Shown here one piece after another: positions 37,198-48,225 of a DNA stretch of 64,000 nucleotides. The notes beneath the pieces were generated by a model. The model was not told the DNA's origin. It saw nothing but the letters and a program-made list of their open reading frames with translations, and did not search any database. The translations under genes were made by a program, and so were the position numbers. How positions within the stretch are numbered: position 1 is the first letter of the stretch; each line of letters begins with the position of its first letter. The stretch covers positions 8,754,501 through 8,818,500 of the forward strand of contig CM075770.1 of the NCBI GenBank assembly GCA_037974665.1. The letters run 5' to 3'. This DNA comes from Ehretia macrophylla. Its lineage: Eukaryota; Streptophyta; Magnoliopsida; Boraginales; Ehretiaceae.

Positions 37198-37926
37198 ATG
37201 GTTGGAAACCAGGGAGATGATGTTGTCACTGCTGCTCAGGCCACAGCCGTCAAGCAGGCAGAGAGATAGTCCAAGAGGGATAAAGACAGGACTTCTTGCT
37301 CTCGGGCTAGCTCGGTGGATCAACTTAGCTCGATTGAGGTGCGGTTGGAACGTGTTTCTCAAGCCACACTTGAGAACAGTTTGGTGTTAGACGATGTGGT
37401 TAGTCGTCTTCGTGAACTTGAGGTCAAGGATTGGGCAAACTTGGCCGAACGTGTTGCTGATTTGGAAGAACGTGGGGAGAGTTTGGAGGGTCAGCTGCTT
37501 GGCACCCTCAACTCATTTGCTGACGACATCAGGCAAACAATTGACAGGTTTCGTGAGTCATTCACGACGAGCTTGGGAGAGCTCAAGGCCGAAGTTGACA
37601 GGGTCAAGGCCGATGTTGCTGCCATCGGCCAAGGGGTAGGCATGGCAGTCGCTCAGGACAAGGGAACTTCTTCTTGCCACAGAGAAGACAACAAGGATAG
37701 GGGCACACCTCTGTCCCGCAACGGTGAAGGCACACCTTCACCCAAATGGAGGAAGGATACATCGCGTCCCTTGTATGACAGGTGCAGGCCGCAAGGACGT
37801 TGGAAAGGTAAGGCCGGTGTGCAACGGCCCAACAAAGATGGGAATTGTTTTTTGTGTCGGAGCAAGGAACATTGGATAGCAAAATGCCCACAGTGGGGCA
37901 AGCTAGCTTATCTTTTCCAACAGTAG
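37198..37926 (+). pseudogene. gag remnant with zinc knuckle, outer element
   Basis: From ATG 37198 the frame reads MVGNQGDDVVTAAQATAVKQ, meets an in-frame TAG at 37267-37269, and then stays open to 37926, 242 residues in all. The middle is a coiled coil (residues ~40-140, SSIEVRLERVSQ and LGELKAEVDRVKAD). Near the C-terminus is a CCHC knuckle, CFLCRSKEHWIAKC, typical of nucleocapsid-like gag domains. In Ty3-type elements gag packages the RNA. The early stop makes this copy inactive unless read through. Further stops at 37924 and 37933 separate it from the protease, which lies in the same frame, so one original gag-pro frame is likely. Confidence 0.8.
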
Positions 37927-37956
37927 GACAATTGGTAGTCCAAGAAGGAGGTGCAC

Positions 37957-38556
37957 ATGGGTTCGCTTCCATTCATCGATGCAGTCGAAACCGAAGTGCC
38001 GAAGGCAAAGGGGTCGCCGAAGGGTTCACTGTATGTCCCCATCACAATCAGGGGCCATGACTTGAAGGTATTGGTAGACACAGGTGCTACTAACAATTTC
38101 ATTGGCGAGGATGATGCCAAATGACTCGGCGTGCGAGTCAAACCGATGGAAGGCATTATCAAAGCAGCCAACACCAAGGCAATTTCAATCGTCGGTGTTG
38201 CTCAACGGGTGAGAGCAGCGATTGGACCATGGCAGGGTATTGTGGACTTCACAGTTGTTCCGCTTGACGACTACGACGTTGTGCTTGGTATGAAATGGCT
38301 TGACGATGTTCGGGCAATCATCGTCCCATTCAAGGATGCTATTGTGGTGACAGGAACCAATCCCCGGTGTGCCATCCCTATGACCCGAGAGGTGAAGACA
38401 GGCACCAAGTCCCTCTGTGCCGTGCAGTTGGTCAAGGGACACCTGAAGGGAAACGGGCCGACTCAGGGAGACAGTCGCCCATCGTGCAGGCAAGGTCGTG
38501 CAGCACAATCAGTGTGCTCGTGTGCAGCGCAGTCAGTGTGCTCGTGTGCAGCATAG
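37957..38556 (+). pseudogene. Retroviral-type aspartic protease remnant, outer element
   Basis: The frame starting ATG at 37957 reads MGSLPFIDAVETEVPKAKGS and soon shows the active-site motif VLVDTGATNNFI. An in-frame TGA at 38122-38124 breaks it; it resumes LGVRVKPMEGIIKAAN and includes VVLGMKWLDD, the second conserved strand of plant Ty3 proteases. After about residue 165 the likeness fades into low-complexity sequence with Ala, Cys and Ser. No reverse transcriptase follows. Confidence 0.78.
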
Positions 38557-38578
38557 TCAGTGTGCTCGTGTGCAGTAC
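38507..38578. repeat. Three 24-base tandem units after the protease
   Basis: CAGTGTGCTCGTGTGCAG occurs three times at 24-base spacing, separated by CGCAGT- and CATAGT-type linkers. It lies between the protease remnant and the polypurine tract, where the pol gene would otherwise be. Confidence 0.85.
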
Positions 38579-38799
38579 CTCAGGCACCAAGGAGACAGAG
38601 CCTTGGCAACCCAAGCGTGCACTTGCGGTCTGAACAGCCAGCCCGACGGAAGGGCCAGTGTATGGGGAAACAGCCTGAGGACGAGTGAAGACGACGAACT
38701 GGCGCAGCCCAGGCCACCAGTTTGAGTGAGGATCAGCGAGCAGGTATAGCCCAGGCCACTTGTCGTGTGTGCAGCGGCGTCGAGGGCGATGCCAAGTTT

Positions 38800-38811
38800 G
38801 GTGGGGGAGGG
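38800..38811 (+). other. Polypurine tract of the outer element
   Basis: GGTGGGGGAGGG directly precedes the 3' LTR and is the expected plus-strand primer. One T interrupts the purines. Confidence 0.72.
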
Positions 38812-39417
38812 TGAGACGGCACGCGTGTTTAGGGCACCAGGATGCCTACGGCTTAGCGAAAACGTGCCATGAACAGTGCCGATGGTCTAGGTGCAAAAAT
38901 TGGTCCAAGGCAAACCAAGACCCTTCCCATCATGTTGGGAAGCTTCTGGAGCAATGGAGAAGGCTCAGGAAGCAATCTGGGGCGAATTGGAGGGAAGCAG
39001 GCAGAAGTGAGTCTGGAAGGTTCCAGAAAAATGGCTAAGGCATGGAAACTGCCCAGTCTGCCCAGGGTAGCTGCCCAGTCCGCCCAAACTGTGAAGGAAT
39101 GTTTCAGAATGGTGCAGAATGGCGCCCAGCTGTGGAGAAATCTGGAAGTTCCGCCCAGAATTGAATTCAAATGTGTAGATAACTCTAGAAATTTTATTTG
39201 TACATAGACAAATGTACGGATAGGATTGTAGCCACTTGGCATAGATCATAGGCATTGATCAAGGCTTTGTACATGTATAAATATGAGTTGTTGTGCAATG
39301 AAATGCAAGCCATTTACCTTGCCATTTTCGTGTGCCATTTTCCAGCCATCTTACTTACCATTTTCAAAAATCCTACCAGTGTTGCCTATTGGTGCTAATC
39401 TTGCACAAGGGTCAGCC
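38812..39417 (+). repeat. 3' LTR of the outer element, first part
   Basis: It aligns with 36281-36888 or so of the 5' LTR and stops at GGGTCAGCC, where the nested element begins. The remainder is at 47624-47806. Confidence 0.88.
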
Positions 39418-42400
39418 TGTGACGCCTGGGAATTTACATCATAGTCATAAATAATTGTAACATATCTTTTGTGCATTTTAATGTGTTTTATTTATAGTTT
39501 AAATATGTTTACTTGATGGTCACTATTCATAAGAAAATTTACTGTCTAAATTGCTCGGTTTAGTATTTTTCCTAGATAGTATAACTTATAAAAGGAATGG
39601 GGAACTTGTAGTTTTGGACTTTGGAGGCCGGGAACATGCATTTGAAAAATGATTTGTGCTTCGGTGAATAGTGTTACATTAGTGTGAATAATAGTTTAGT
39701 TGATTAGTCTTTTAATTGACAATTTTAGTGTAGTTTGACTAAGTCCTTGTTAGTATTTGACTCATAAAAAAATAACTTATATCTATACATATACTTAATA
39801 CACTACACATACATGCATATGCTCATAAAAAACAAAACAAAACTCCCCAAAGCCCTCCCAAACCCGTCGATTAAGAGAGAAAAAAAAGGAGCTTTTGCAA
39901 GCAAATTTTTTCATTTGGCTCAAGAATCATCATCCTACACCTCATTCCACATCTCTAAAGGTCTTCTCCACCCTCCTCAAGGCCTCTAGGTGAGGGAGAT
40001 GCACCATTTTAGCTAATTAAAGTTTCTTGCCATTATTTCATATTTTTGGATTTTGAGGTTTTGTGCTATAAATTGCTTGATTCTTACTAGATATGATATT
40101 GTTATATGCTAGAAAACATCCGTATGTAATTATATAGTTTGAAACCAAGTTTTTTTTAGCAAGAATCACATGAGGAAGATGATGAATAATATCAAACTAG
40201 GGTTCCGAAAAAAAATTGCAATTTAATTCGATTCGAGGCTTCTAGTAGTTGCTAATTAGGTCCTCGAGCGTGGGAAAAAATGTTAGTTGTGCTTGCCATG
40301 TACAAAATTTGAATAATTTGATCAAATTAGGCTACTTTAATAAGGGGTTTCGGGGTTAACTCGAATTCGGGCACGTTTCGAGGTTATAGCTAGTCTTTAT
40401 TAAGTATTGAAGCCTTAGAAGTACATTCGTTTCGCTTGTTTGGGTTCCGGAATTGGTACTTGTAGTGTAAACCCACAAAGAGGCATTTTCGGTGTTTTCG
40501 TGTACTTGTGCTCTAGGTTATGATTTGGAGGTTCTAAATGAGGTATTTAGGTATCCTTAGATTGGTAGGATGGTTAGCTAACTTAACTTGATCCTTAAAT
40601 TCCGGTAGGAAGCTAAATATCCTAGTTGAACAAAGGAAAAAATGAGAGAGTATGGTGTTTTATAGCTTGTATTGCCTTATAGTTGGTTATTATGTGTTTA
40701 AATATATTTCTATAGCATATTTGAGCTATTGATGAAATTTTGTGAAAGGATGTTGTTGATCCCCTTTGTGCACCGAAGATTAATTTCATGTTTATTGTTT
40801 ATAGTCTTGCGTTTCTTGCTTCCAATGCTTTCTATATTACCTAATGATGATATAGAGTAAACTTTTGGCATTGTATTAATTGTATCTTGAATGTTGGTTG
40901 TGATTTTAGTTGCAACTAGTAAAACTTGAATGAAATTTTGTAGTAATAGCTAAGGTGTTTGTTTAATGTCCTAAATGAAGTGTAGGATTGTGTCACATAC
41001 TAGTATAATGCTCATAGTTAGTTCAATGCAAGAAATGTGCATGTGTGTGTGGATACCCTGTCTGGGAAGTTCACTATCGCCATCTTCTAGAGCAATTTTG
41101 ACATAGTAAATTAGCTTAGAATTGAACGAAATTTGTACAAGAGCTAGATTAGGAAGTGTAGAGCAAATGTTGATTTCTAGGACTAAGACTAATTCTAAAG
41201 TTTTAGCCCTCTGATCACATCATTTCCGAAATGTAGCTAAAAAATCGCTGGTTCTGCCCAGCTATGCATGGTTGCGCAGTAAGGGTTGTAACTTTTGGAA
41301 TTTAACTCGGAATTAACTACCGTTTGAACCTAAAATTAACTACACTCGAAGAGATACGATTATACGTAAAAATCAGATAGTTTGGAGGTCAATAGACTAG
41401 GTAACCAAATTGATTAAGTTAAGCTTCTGTTAGAGGAATTGGAAGATGTCTTAGTTGAGCTTGCAGTATTAACTTTGCACTTGGAAAGTTGTATTGAATG
41501 TTTGAAGAATTAATTAGAATGTAAGTTAAATGTAAAGATGTTAACCAATGCATGTTCGTTGAGTCCACTTGTACAGTTGGCATTTAGTTTATATGTTAAG
41601 TACAATTTGGTTAGTTGTAGTTAGCTTAACCTTATATATTAGTAAATGCTTCCATGTTGTTACAAAGCTATGGAGTTTAATTAAGTTACAATGAAATAAA
41701 GCATGTAATATAGATTCTTGGATGTGGAAGATAGTTGTTAAACCTTCTATAGTTAATTGCTAAAGTGTTACACTTATATGAATAACTAGGGGTTTGCACA
41801 TTTGAGCGGATTCAAAGAGGTTTGGAGTAAGTCTAAGCTATACCCTTACAGGTTTGGTAAAGGTGAGGGAGTCTTCATATTTTCTGTGCATTTTAACTTA
41901 TTTTATTATTTCTAGATTATATTATTTGGTAATTGATAAAGTTTATATGTATTATTTACTTGCTATCTTGTGTATTTTCTTGTTATTTGTGATTAATTGC
42001 GAGGGCGGCCTACTTTTTCATTCCTCTTACGTGATTTGACATTATTGGCTCTCGTGATCTTGTTTGGGGTTGCGCAACCTTTTCGGACATGGTAGCGTCG
42101 AGAAACACGGGCGGCGTCGGGCTTGCCGTACTCCATCGACTACCATGGTGCCTATTCCCTTTCTCGCTGAGTATACTCCACTACCCCAGAGGCGTGGTTC
42201 ACCTGCTGGGCATATGGACCTACCTCAGGAGAAAGAGTCGTAGGATCGGGGTACATCTGGAGTACCCCAACTTGGCGGAGTAAGGGTTTTACCGGCACTT
42301 GCTTGAAGATCATGGCTCGTGGCTCGTGATTGAAGACAAACATGGAACCGTGTCCTTTTTATACGTGGTTAAATACTTGTCTAATTGACTTTGTTATTTT

Positions 42401-42957
42401 GTGTTGTATAAGTTATTATTCTTGTTGTATCTCATGAAAGCATTCCTCAGTTTGCTGCATCACCTCCCTCATTGAGTATACATGTTGTATACTCACCCTC
42501 GTTTCTAACACCTTTCAGGATCAGTGCTATAAAATGGAAATGGGATTGCCTCCTGTGTGGCCTGCCTGCTCTATCAGTGTGTAGAACAAGGAAGAATGTG
42601 TACCTTATATGCCTGTATACTATTTGAGACCTTATGGTCATGTATGTATTTGTGTTATCTTAAGAAATGTAATATTAAAGTTTTAGTCTTGGGTGATAGT
42701 TAGGTGCTAGTGGTTTGTAATAACTTCGTTTGTTTACTCTTCTGTTTAGTTGACTTGCATGCTGATAGGGATAAAACAGATTGAAGTTGTGGATTATGGT
42801 CTTGTGGTTGTATGTTGTAGTTTACAGGTTTCCAAATAGTCCTATAAATAGGGAAAACTTCGTCTGTTTTCCCTAAATTTTGTGACCGGGTTGAAATTGG
42901 GTTGTGATTAGCATGGCTATTAGAGCCTCCGGTCTCGTGAGAGATCGGGCCGTTACA
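39418..42957 (+). repeat. 5' LTR of the nested LARD (3540 bases)
   Basis: It starts TGTGACGCC just after CAGCC and ends GGGCCGTTACA before the primer site. It matches 44078-47618 throughout. Short frames near 41854 and 42089 occur in both LTRs and have no family match, so they are not taken as genes. Confidence 0.92.
42843..42850 (+). promoter_or_regulatory. TATA box near the 3' end of the LARD 5' LTR
   Basis: TATAAATA in the context AGTCCTATAAATAGGG lies 108 bases before the LTR end, and the same box is at 47504-47511 in the 3' LTR. Its place suggests that transcripts start near the LTR end, giving a short R/U5. Confidence 0.6.
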
Positions 42958-42961
42958 GAAG

Positions 42962-42973
42962 TGGTATCAGAGC
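42962..42973 (+). other. Primer binding site of the nested LARD (initiator-Met tRNA)
   Basis: TGGTATCAGAGC lies four bases after the LTR end. It is the same tRNA primer as in the outer element. Confidence 0.88.
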
Positions 42974-44064
42974 TTATATAGCTCACAGCCGGGACAGGGT
43001 CCTTGGTTTGTTGGGTAGTGGACCTCGAGTGTGTACCTGTGAAGTGAGTCTTGAATAAGTATGTGCTTGCATGTGGGTTGTGTTTAATTGAGTGAAAATG
43101 TGTTCTTATGTGTTATGATTGCGTGAAATAGGAAGATTATGCGATATGTGATTGTGTGTGCACCTATGTGACCTCTTTGTGCAATAAGTGAAACTTATAT
43201 GATATGTTTATTTATATGATTAATTATGCATGTAAGTGATTTCTTGAGTGTTTACCTACCTTAGTTATTTCTAATAAAGTGTATAAGTGTTTATCATATG
43301 TGAAATCCACCACATACATGTATTACCCGTTAATATGGTAAGTGAACACTCTTCCCTATAAAGAGATGACATAGGCGGCTTGCTTGAAGACGTGGACCAA
43401 CAGAAAGAGAAAGAGTTGATCAATTGGTATTCTCTCTGGGATTCTTATTAGTATTTTCATACGGGTTCTATAGTAGTATTCTTATTGGGACTCTTGTTGG
43501 CATTCTTACTTGGCACATATACATATAAGAGTAGTCTTTTCCGGGATTCAATATGGGGACCCTCAATTGGTATATTTCTACTGGGCTTCTTATTTGGTGC
43601 TCCCGTTGAATTCTTATTTGGCTTTCATTGCCTGGTGACCTGAGAACATTGCTCTGGGATTCTTAATAATATATTTATTCAGCAATAATGATTGATAGTC
43701 TATCTTGGGATTCTTATCTGCTATAACTATGGTATTTTTGTTTAGAGATCCTCGGTTGGGCTTCTCGTTTAACAACTACATTGAGAATTCCTATGTGATG
43801 TTTTTATTCGGAGGGACCCTTATTCGGACTTCTGGATTGGTATTCTTTTGACATTCTTACGAAGATCTTTGATGGCATTTTATTGGCATTCATGAGCGAT
43901 GGGTTTCTTGGGAGTTCCATTTGAAGGCTCTTATTGGAGTGTTTCTTCGGTACTTCTTCTTGGTATTCCCTATGATTTTTGCATTCGAGCTTTTTATTTA
44001 GATTGTTCAAGATGCATATGAGCAATTCACTTGAAACAAGAAATTGCGAGGACGCAATTTGTTT
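42974..44064 (+). other. Interior of the LARD: no clear coding, quasi-repeats of ATTCTTATT type
   Basis: No gag, protease or polymerase motif is seen on either strand. From about 43430 to 43985 words such as GGGATTCTTATT, GGTATTCTT and GGCTTCTT recur at irregular 20-60 base steps. The part before that is rich in ATGTG/TATGTG words. A 110-residue frame on the - strand (43804-44136) is made of this repeat and runs into the LTR, so it is not taken as a gene. Confidence 0.65.
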
Positions 44065-44077
44065 AAGGGGGGAAGAG
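44065..44077 (+). other. Polypurine tract of the nested LARD
   Basis: AAGGGGGGAAGAG directly precedes the 3' LTR at 44078. It is purely purine and well placed for plus-strand priming. Confidence 0.85.
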
Positions 44078-47000
44078 TGTGACGCCTGAGAATTTGCATC
44101 ATAGTCATAAATAACTGTAGCATATCTTTTGTGCATTTTAATGTGTTTTATTTATAGTTTAAATATTTTTACTTGATGGTCACTATTCATAAGAAAATTT
44201 ACTGTCTAAATTGCTCAGTTTAGTATTTTTCCTAGATAGTATAACTTATAAAAGGAATGGAGAACTTGTAGTTTTGGACTTTGGAGGCCGGGAACATGCA
44301 TTTGAAAAATGATTTGTGCTTCGGTGAATAGTGTTACATTAGTGTGAATAATAGTTTAGTTGATTAGTCTTTTAATTGACAATTTTAGTGTAGTTTGACT
44401 AAGTCCTTGTTAGTATTTGACTCATAAAAAAATAACTTATATCTATACATATACTTAATACACTACACATACATGCATATGCTCATCAAAAACAAAACAA
44501 AACTCTCCAAAGCCCTCCCAAACCCGTCGATTAAGAGAGAAAAAAAAAAAGGAACTTTTGCAAGCAAATTTTTTCATTTGGCTCAAGAATCATCATCCTA
44601 CACCTCATTCTACATTTTCAAAAGTCTTCTCCACCCTCCTCAAGGCCTCTAGGTGAGGGAGATGCACCATTTTAGTTAATTAAAGTTTCTTGCCATTATT
44701 TCATATTTCGGATTTTGAGGTTTTGTGCTATAAATTGTTTGATTCTTACTAGATATGATATTGTTATATGCTAGAAAACATCCTTATGTAATTATATAGT
44801 TTGAAGCCAAGTTTTTTTTAGCAAGAATCACATGAGAAAGATGATGAATAGTGCCAAACTAGGGTTCCGAAAAAAAGTTATAATTTAATTCGATTCGAGG
44901 CTTCTAGTAGTTGCTAATTAGGTTCTTGAGCGTGGAAAAAATGTTAGTTGCGTTTGCCATGTACAAAATTTGAATAATTTGATCAAATTAGGCTACTTTA
45001 ATAAGGGGTTTCGGGGTTAACTTGAATCCGGGCACGTTTCGAGGTTATAGCTAGTCTTTATTAAGTATTGAAGCCTTATAAGTGCCTTCGTTTCGCTTGT
45101 TTGGGTCCCGGAATTGGTACTTGTAGTGTAAACCCACAAAGAGGCATTTTCGGTGTTTTCGTGTACTTCTGCTCTAGGTTATGATTTGTAGGTTTTAAAT
45201 GAGGTATTTAGGTATCCTTAGATTGGTAGGATGGTTAGCTAACTTAACTTGATCCTTAAATTCCGGTAGGAAGCTAAATATCCTAGTTGAACAAAGGGGA
45301 AAATGAGAGAATATGGTGTTTTATAGCTTGGATTGCCTTATAGTTGGTTATTATGTGTTTAAATGTATTTCTATAGCATATTTGAGCTATTGATGAAATT
45401 TTGTGAAAGGATGTTGTTGATCCCCTTTGTGCACCGATGATTAATTTCATGTTTATTGTTTATAGTCTTGCGTTTCTTGCTTCCAATGCTTTCTATATTA
45501 CCTAATGATGATATAGAGTAAACTTTTGGCATTGTATTAATTGTATCTTGAATGTTGGTTGTGATTTTAGTTGCAACTAGTAAAACTTGAATGAAATTTT
45601 GTAGTAATAGCTAAGGTGTTTGTTTAATGTCCTAAATGAAGTGTAGGATTGTGTCACATGCTAGTATAATGCTCATAGTTAGTTCAATGCAAGAAATGTG
45701 CATGTGTGTGTGGATACCCTGTCTGGGCAGTTCACTATCGCCATCTTCTAGAGCAATTTTGACATAGTAAATTAGCTTAGAATTGAACGAAATTTGTACA
45801 GCAGCTAGATTAGGCAGTGTAGAACAAATGTTGATTTCTAGGACTAAGGCTAGTTCTAAAGTTTTAGCCCTTTGATCACATCATTTCCGAAATGTAGCTA
45901 AAAAATCGCTGGTTCTGCCCAGCTATGCGTGGTTGCGCGGTAAGGGTTGTAACTTTTGGAATTTAACTCGGAATTGAGCACCGTTTGAACCTAAAATTAA
46001 CTATACTCGAAGAGATACGATTGTACGTAAAAATCAGATAGTTTGGAGGTCAATAGCCTAGGTAACTGAATTGATTAAGTTAAGCTTATGTTAGAGGAAT
46101 TGGAAGATGTCTTAGTTGAGCTTGCGGTATTAACTTTGCACTTGGAAACTTGTATTGAATGTTTGAAGAATTAATTAGAATGTAAGTTAAATGTAAAGAT
46201 GTTAACCAATGCATGTTCGTTGAGTCCACTTGTACAATTGACATTTAGTTTATATGTTAAGTACAATTTTGGTTAGTTGTAGTTAGCTTAACCTTATATA
46301 TTAGCAAATGCTTCTATGTTGTTACAAAGCTATGGAGTTTAATTAAGTTACAATGAAATAAAGCATGTAATATAGATTCTTGGATGTGGAAGATAGTTTT
46401 TAAACCTTCTATAGTTAATTGCTAAAGTGTTACACTTATATGAATAACTAGGGGTTTGCACATTTGAGCGGATTCAAAGAGGTTTGAAGTAAGTCTAAGC
46501 TATACCCTTACAAGTTTGGTAAAGGTGAGGGAGTCTTCATATTTTCTGTGCATTTTAACTTATTTTATTATTTCTAGATTATATTATTTGGTAATTGATA
46601 AAGTTTATATGTATTATTTACTTGCTATCTTGTGTATTTTCTTGTTATTTGTGATTAATTGCGAGGACGGCCTACTTTTTCGTTCCTCTTACGTGATTTG
46701 ACATTATTGGCTCTCGTGATCTTGTTCGGGGTTGCGCAACCTTTTCGGACATGGTAGCGTCGAGAAACACGGGCGGCGTCGGGCTTGCCGTGCTCCCTCG
46801 ACTACCATGGTGCCTATTCCCTTTCTTGCTGAGTATACTCCACTACCCCAGAGGCATGGTTCACCTGCTGGGTATATGGACCTACCATAGGAGAAAGAGT
46901 CGTAGGATCGGGGTACATCCGGAGTACCCCAACTTGGAGGAGTAAGGGTTTTGCCGGCAATTGCTTGAGATCTTGGCTCGTGGCTCGTGATTGAAGACAA

Positions 47001-47618
47001 ACATGGAACCGTATCCTTTTTATACGTGGTTAAATACTTGTCTAATTGACTTTGTTATTTTGTGTTGTATATGTTATTATTCTTGTTGCATCTCATGAAA
47101 GCATTCCTCAGTTTGCTGCATCACTTCCCTCACTGAGTATATATGTTGTATACTCACCTTCGTTTTTAACACCTTTCAGGATCAGTGCTATAAGCTAGAA
47201 ATGGGATTGTCTCCTGTGTGGCCTGCTTGTTCTATCAGTGTGTAGAACAAGGAAGAATGTGTACCTTATATGCCTGTATACTATTTGAGACCTTAGGGTC
47301 ATGTATGTATTTGTGTTATCTTAAGAAATGTAATATTAAAGTTTTAGTCTTGGGTGATAGTTAGGTGGTAGTGGTTTGTAATAACTTCAATTGTTTACTC
47401 TTCTGTTTAGTTGACTTGTATGCTGATAGGGATGAAATAGATTGAAGTTGTGGATTATGGTCTTGTGGTTGTATGTTGTAGTTTACAGGTTTCCAAATAG
47501 TCCTATAAATAGGGAAAACTCCGTCCGTTTTCCCTAAATTTTGTGACCGGGTTGAAATTGGGTTGTGATTAGCATGGCTATTAGAGCCTCAGGTCTCGTG
47601 AGGGATCAAGGCGTTACA
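44078..47618 (+). repeat. 3' LTR of the nested LARD (3541 bases)
   Basis: It starts TGTGACGCCTGAG and ends AAGGCGTTACA, followed by the duplicated CAGCC. It mirrors the 5' LTR in full, including the TATA box at 47504-47511. Confidence 0.92.
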
Positions 47619-47623
47619 CAGCC

Positions 47624-47806
47624 CCTCACCCAACCGCCCTTTGCAAGCTCTTGTGGTTCAAACATGCTAGTGTTGGGGTCTTCAACCTCTACCACTTACG
47701 TTCGCGCTGTGCTAACTCTGATAACGCAGGCGTACTTAGTCGACACCCACATTGGCTAAGGTCCCACGTAGTCGGGATTTCAACCTCAATCTCTGACCAT
47801 GTGACA
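47624..47806 (+). repeat. 3' LTR of the outer element, second part
   Basis: It continues the outer LTR from CCTCACCCAA to GACCATGTGACA, like the 5' LTR end at 37068. With 38812-39417 it restores a 789-base LTR. Confidence 0.86.
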
Positions 47807-47815
47807 TTAGGTATC

Positions 47816-48030
47816 TGTAACAAACTAAGATTTTGAGGAAGAATAGAAAGATATAAAAGAAAGGAAAATTATAAAGAATTGAAGAAAGAAGAGCAAAATA
47901 GAAATAAAAATAGTGTTTGCTTGCTTTGTTCTGTGCCTTCTATCTCCTTTTATAGGTTACTCAACATCTCACATGCCAATTGTCTTAGCCAATTCCAGTT
48001 ACAACTAATTGGACATGTAGAGTCGTTACA
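47816..48030 (-). repeat. 3' LTR (element strand) of the gene-capturing element
   Basis: It is 215 bases long and matches 50360-50574 with scattered differences. It borders GTATC on its outer side and the polypurine tract on its inner side. Confidence 0.9.
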
Positions 48031-48048
48031 TTACCTCCCCCATTCAAA
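48031..48048 (-). other. Polypurine tract of the gene-capturing element
   Basis: On the - strand GAATGGGGGAGGTAA precedes the LTR. GGGGGAGG is the usual core of Ty3-type tracts. Confidence 0.78.
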
Positions 48049-48049
48049 A

Positions 48050-48225
48050 GAACCTTGTCCTCAAGGTTCAAGCTGAGAAATTCATCCATGACTTCTTGCG
48101 CATCGAGCCATGTTGCATCTTTAAGGGAAAGATTATCCGATTGGACCAAGACTAGCCATGGAGTTAAACTATATGGTTCATCAGTTCTTAGTGACAAAAC
48201 TAATTTGCTGAACTCAACAGCCTGG
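48050..48225 (-). pseudogene. Chromodomain-like C-terminal tail of a Ty3-type polyprotein
   Basis: On the - strand this frame contains KDATWLDAQEVMDEF followed by LNLEDKVLLNGGGNV. Plant Tekay/Del-type integrases end with a chromodomain of the form ATWE...F...LEDKV.L.GGGNV just before the polypurine tract. It is a scrap only, in a different frame from the chimeric frame above it. It shows that the element derives from a Ty3 chromovirus-type ancestor. Confidence 0.65.

Larger units (their letters stand above)
39418..47618 (+). mobile_element. Large LTR retrotransposon derivative (LARD), nested, 8.2 kb
   Basis: It is flanked by the five-base duplication CAGCC (39413-39417 and 47619-47623). Two LTRs of 3540 and 3541 bases (39418-42957, 44078-47618) start TGTGACGCCTG and end CGTTACA. 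Between them lie only 1120 bases: a primer site TGGTATCAGAGC at 42962, a repetitive stretch without an obvious gene, and a polypurine tract before 44078. Very long LTRs with a non-coding interior define LARDs, which rely on proteins from related full elements. I counted seven differences in the first ~210 bases of the two LTRs, so the insertion is old enough to have diverged by a few percent there. Confidence 0.92.
36281..47806 (+). mobile_element. Outer LTR retrotransposon with gag-protease remnant only, split by a nested element
   Basis: LTRs 36281-37068 and 38812-39417 plus 47624-47806 start TGAGACGG and end GTGACA; after removing the insert the second LTR is 789 bases against 788. A TTAG flanks both ends (36277-36280 and 47807-47810). 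The primer site TGGTATCAGAGC (initiator-Met tRNA) starts at 37071 and a G-rich polypurine tract ends at 38811. The 1.74 kb interior has gag and protease pieces but no reverse transcriptase, RNase H or integrase, so it is non-autonomous. An 8.2 kb element sits inside its 3' LTR. The superfamily is uncertain; the gag/protease type suggests Ty3. Confidence 0.88.

Noticed and set aside
47810-47817. GGTATC just after the outer 3' LTR, resembling a primer binding site
   Set aside because: It is the target duplication of the adjacent element, and the sequence beyond it does not continue like the interior of the outer element.
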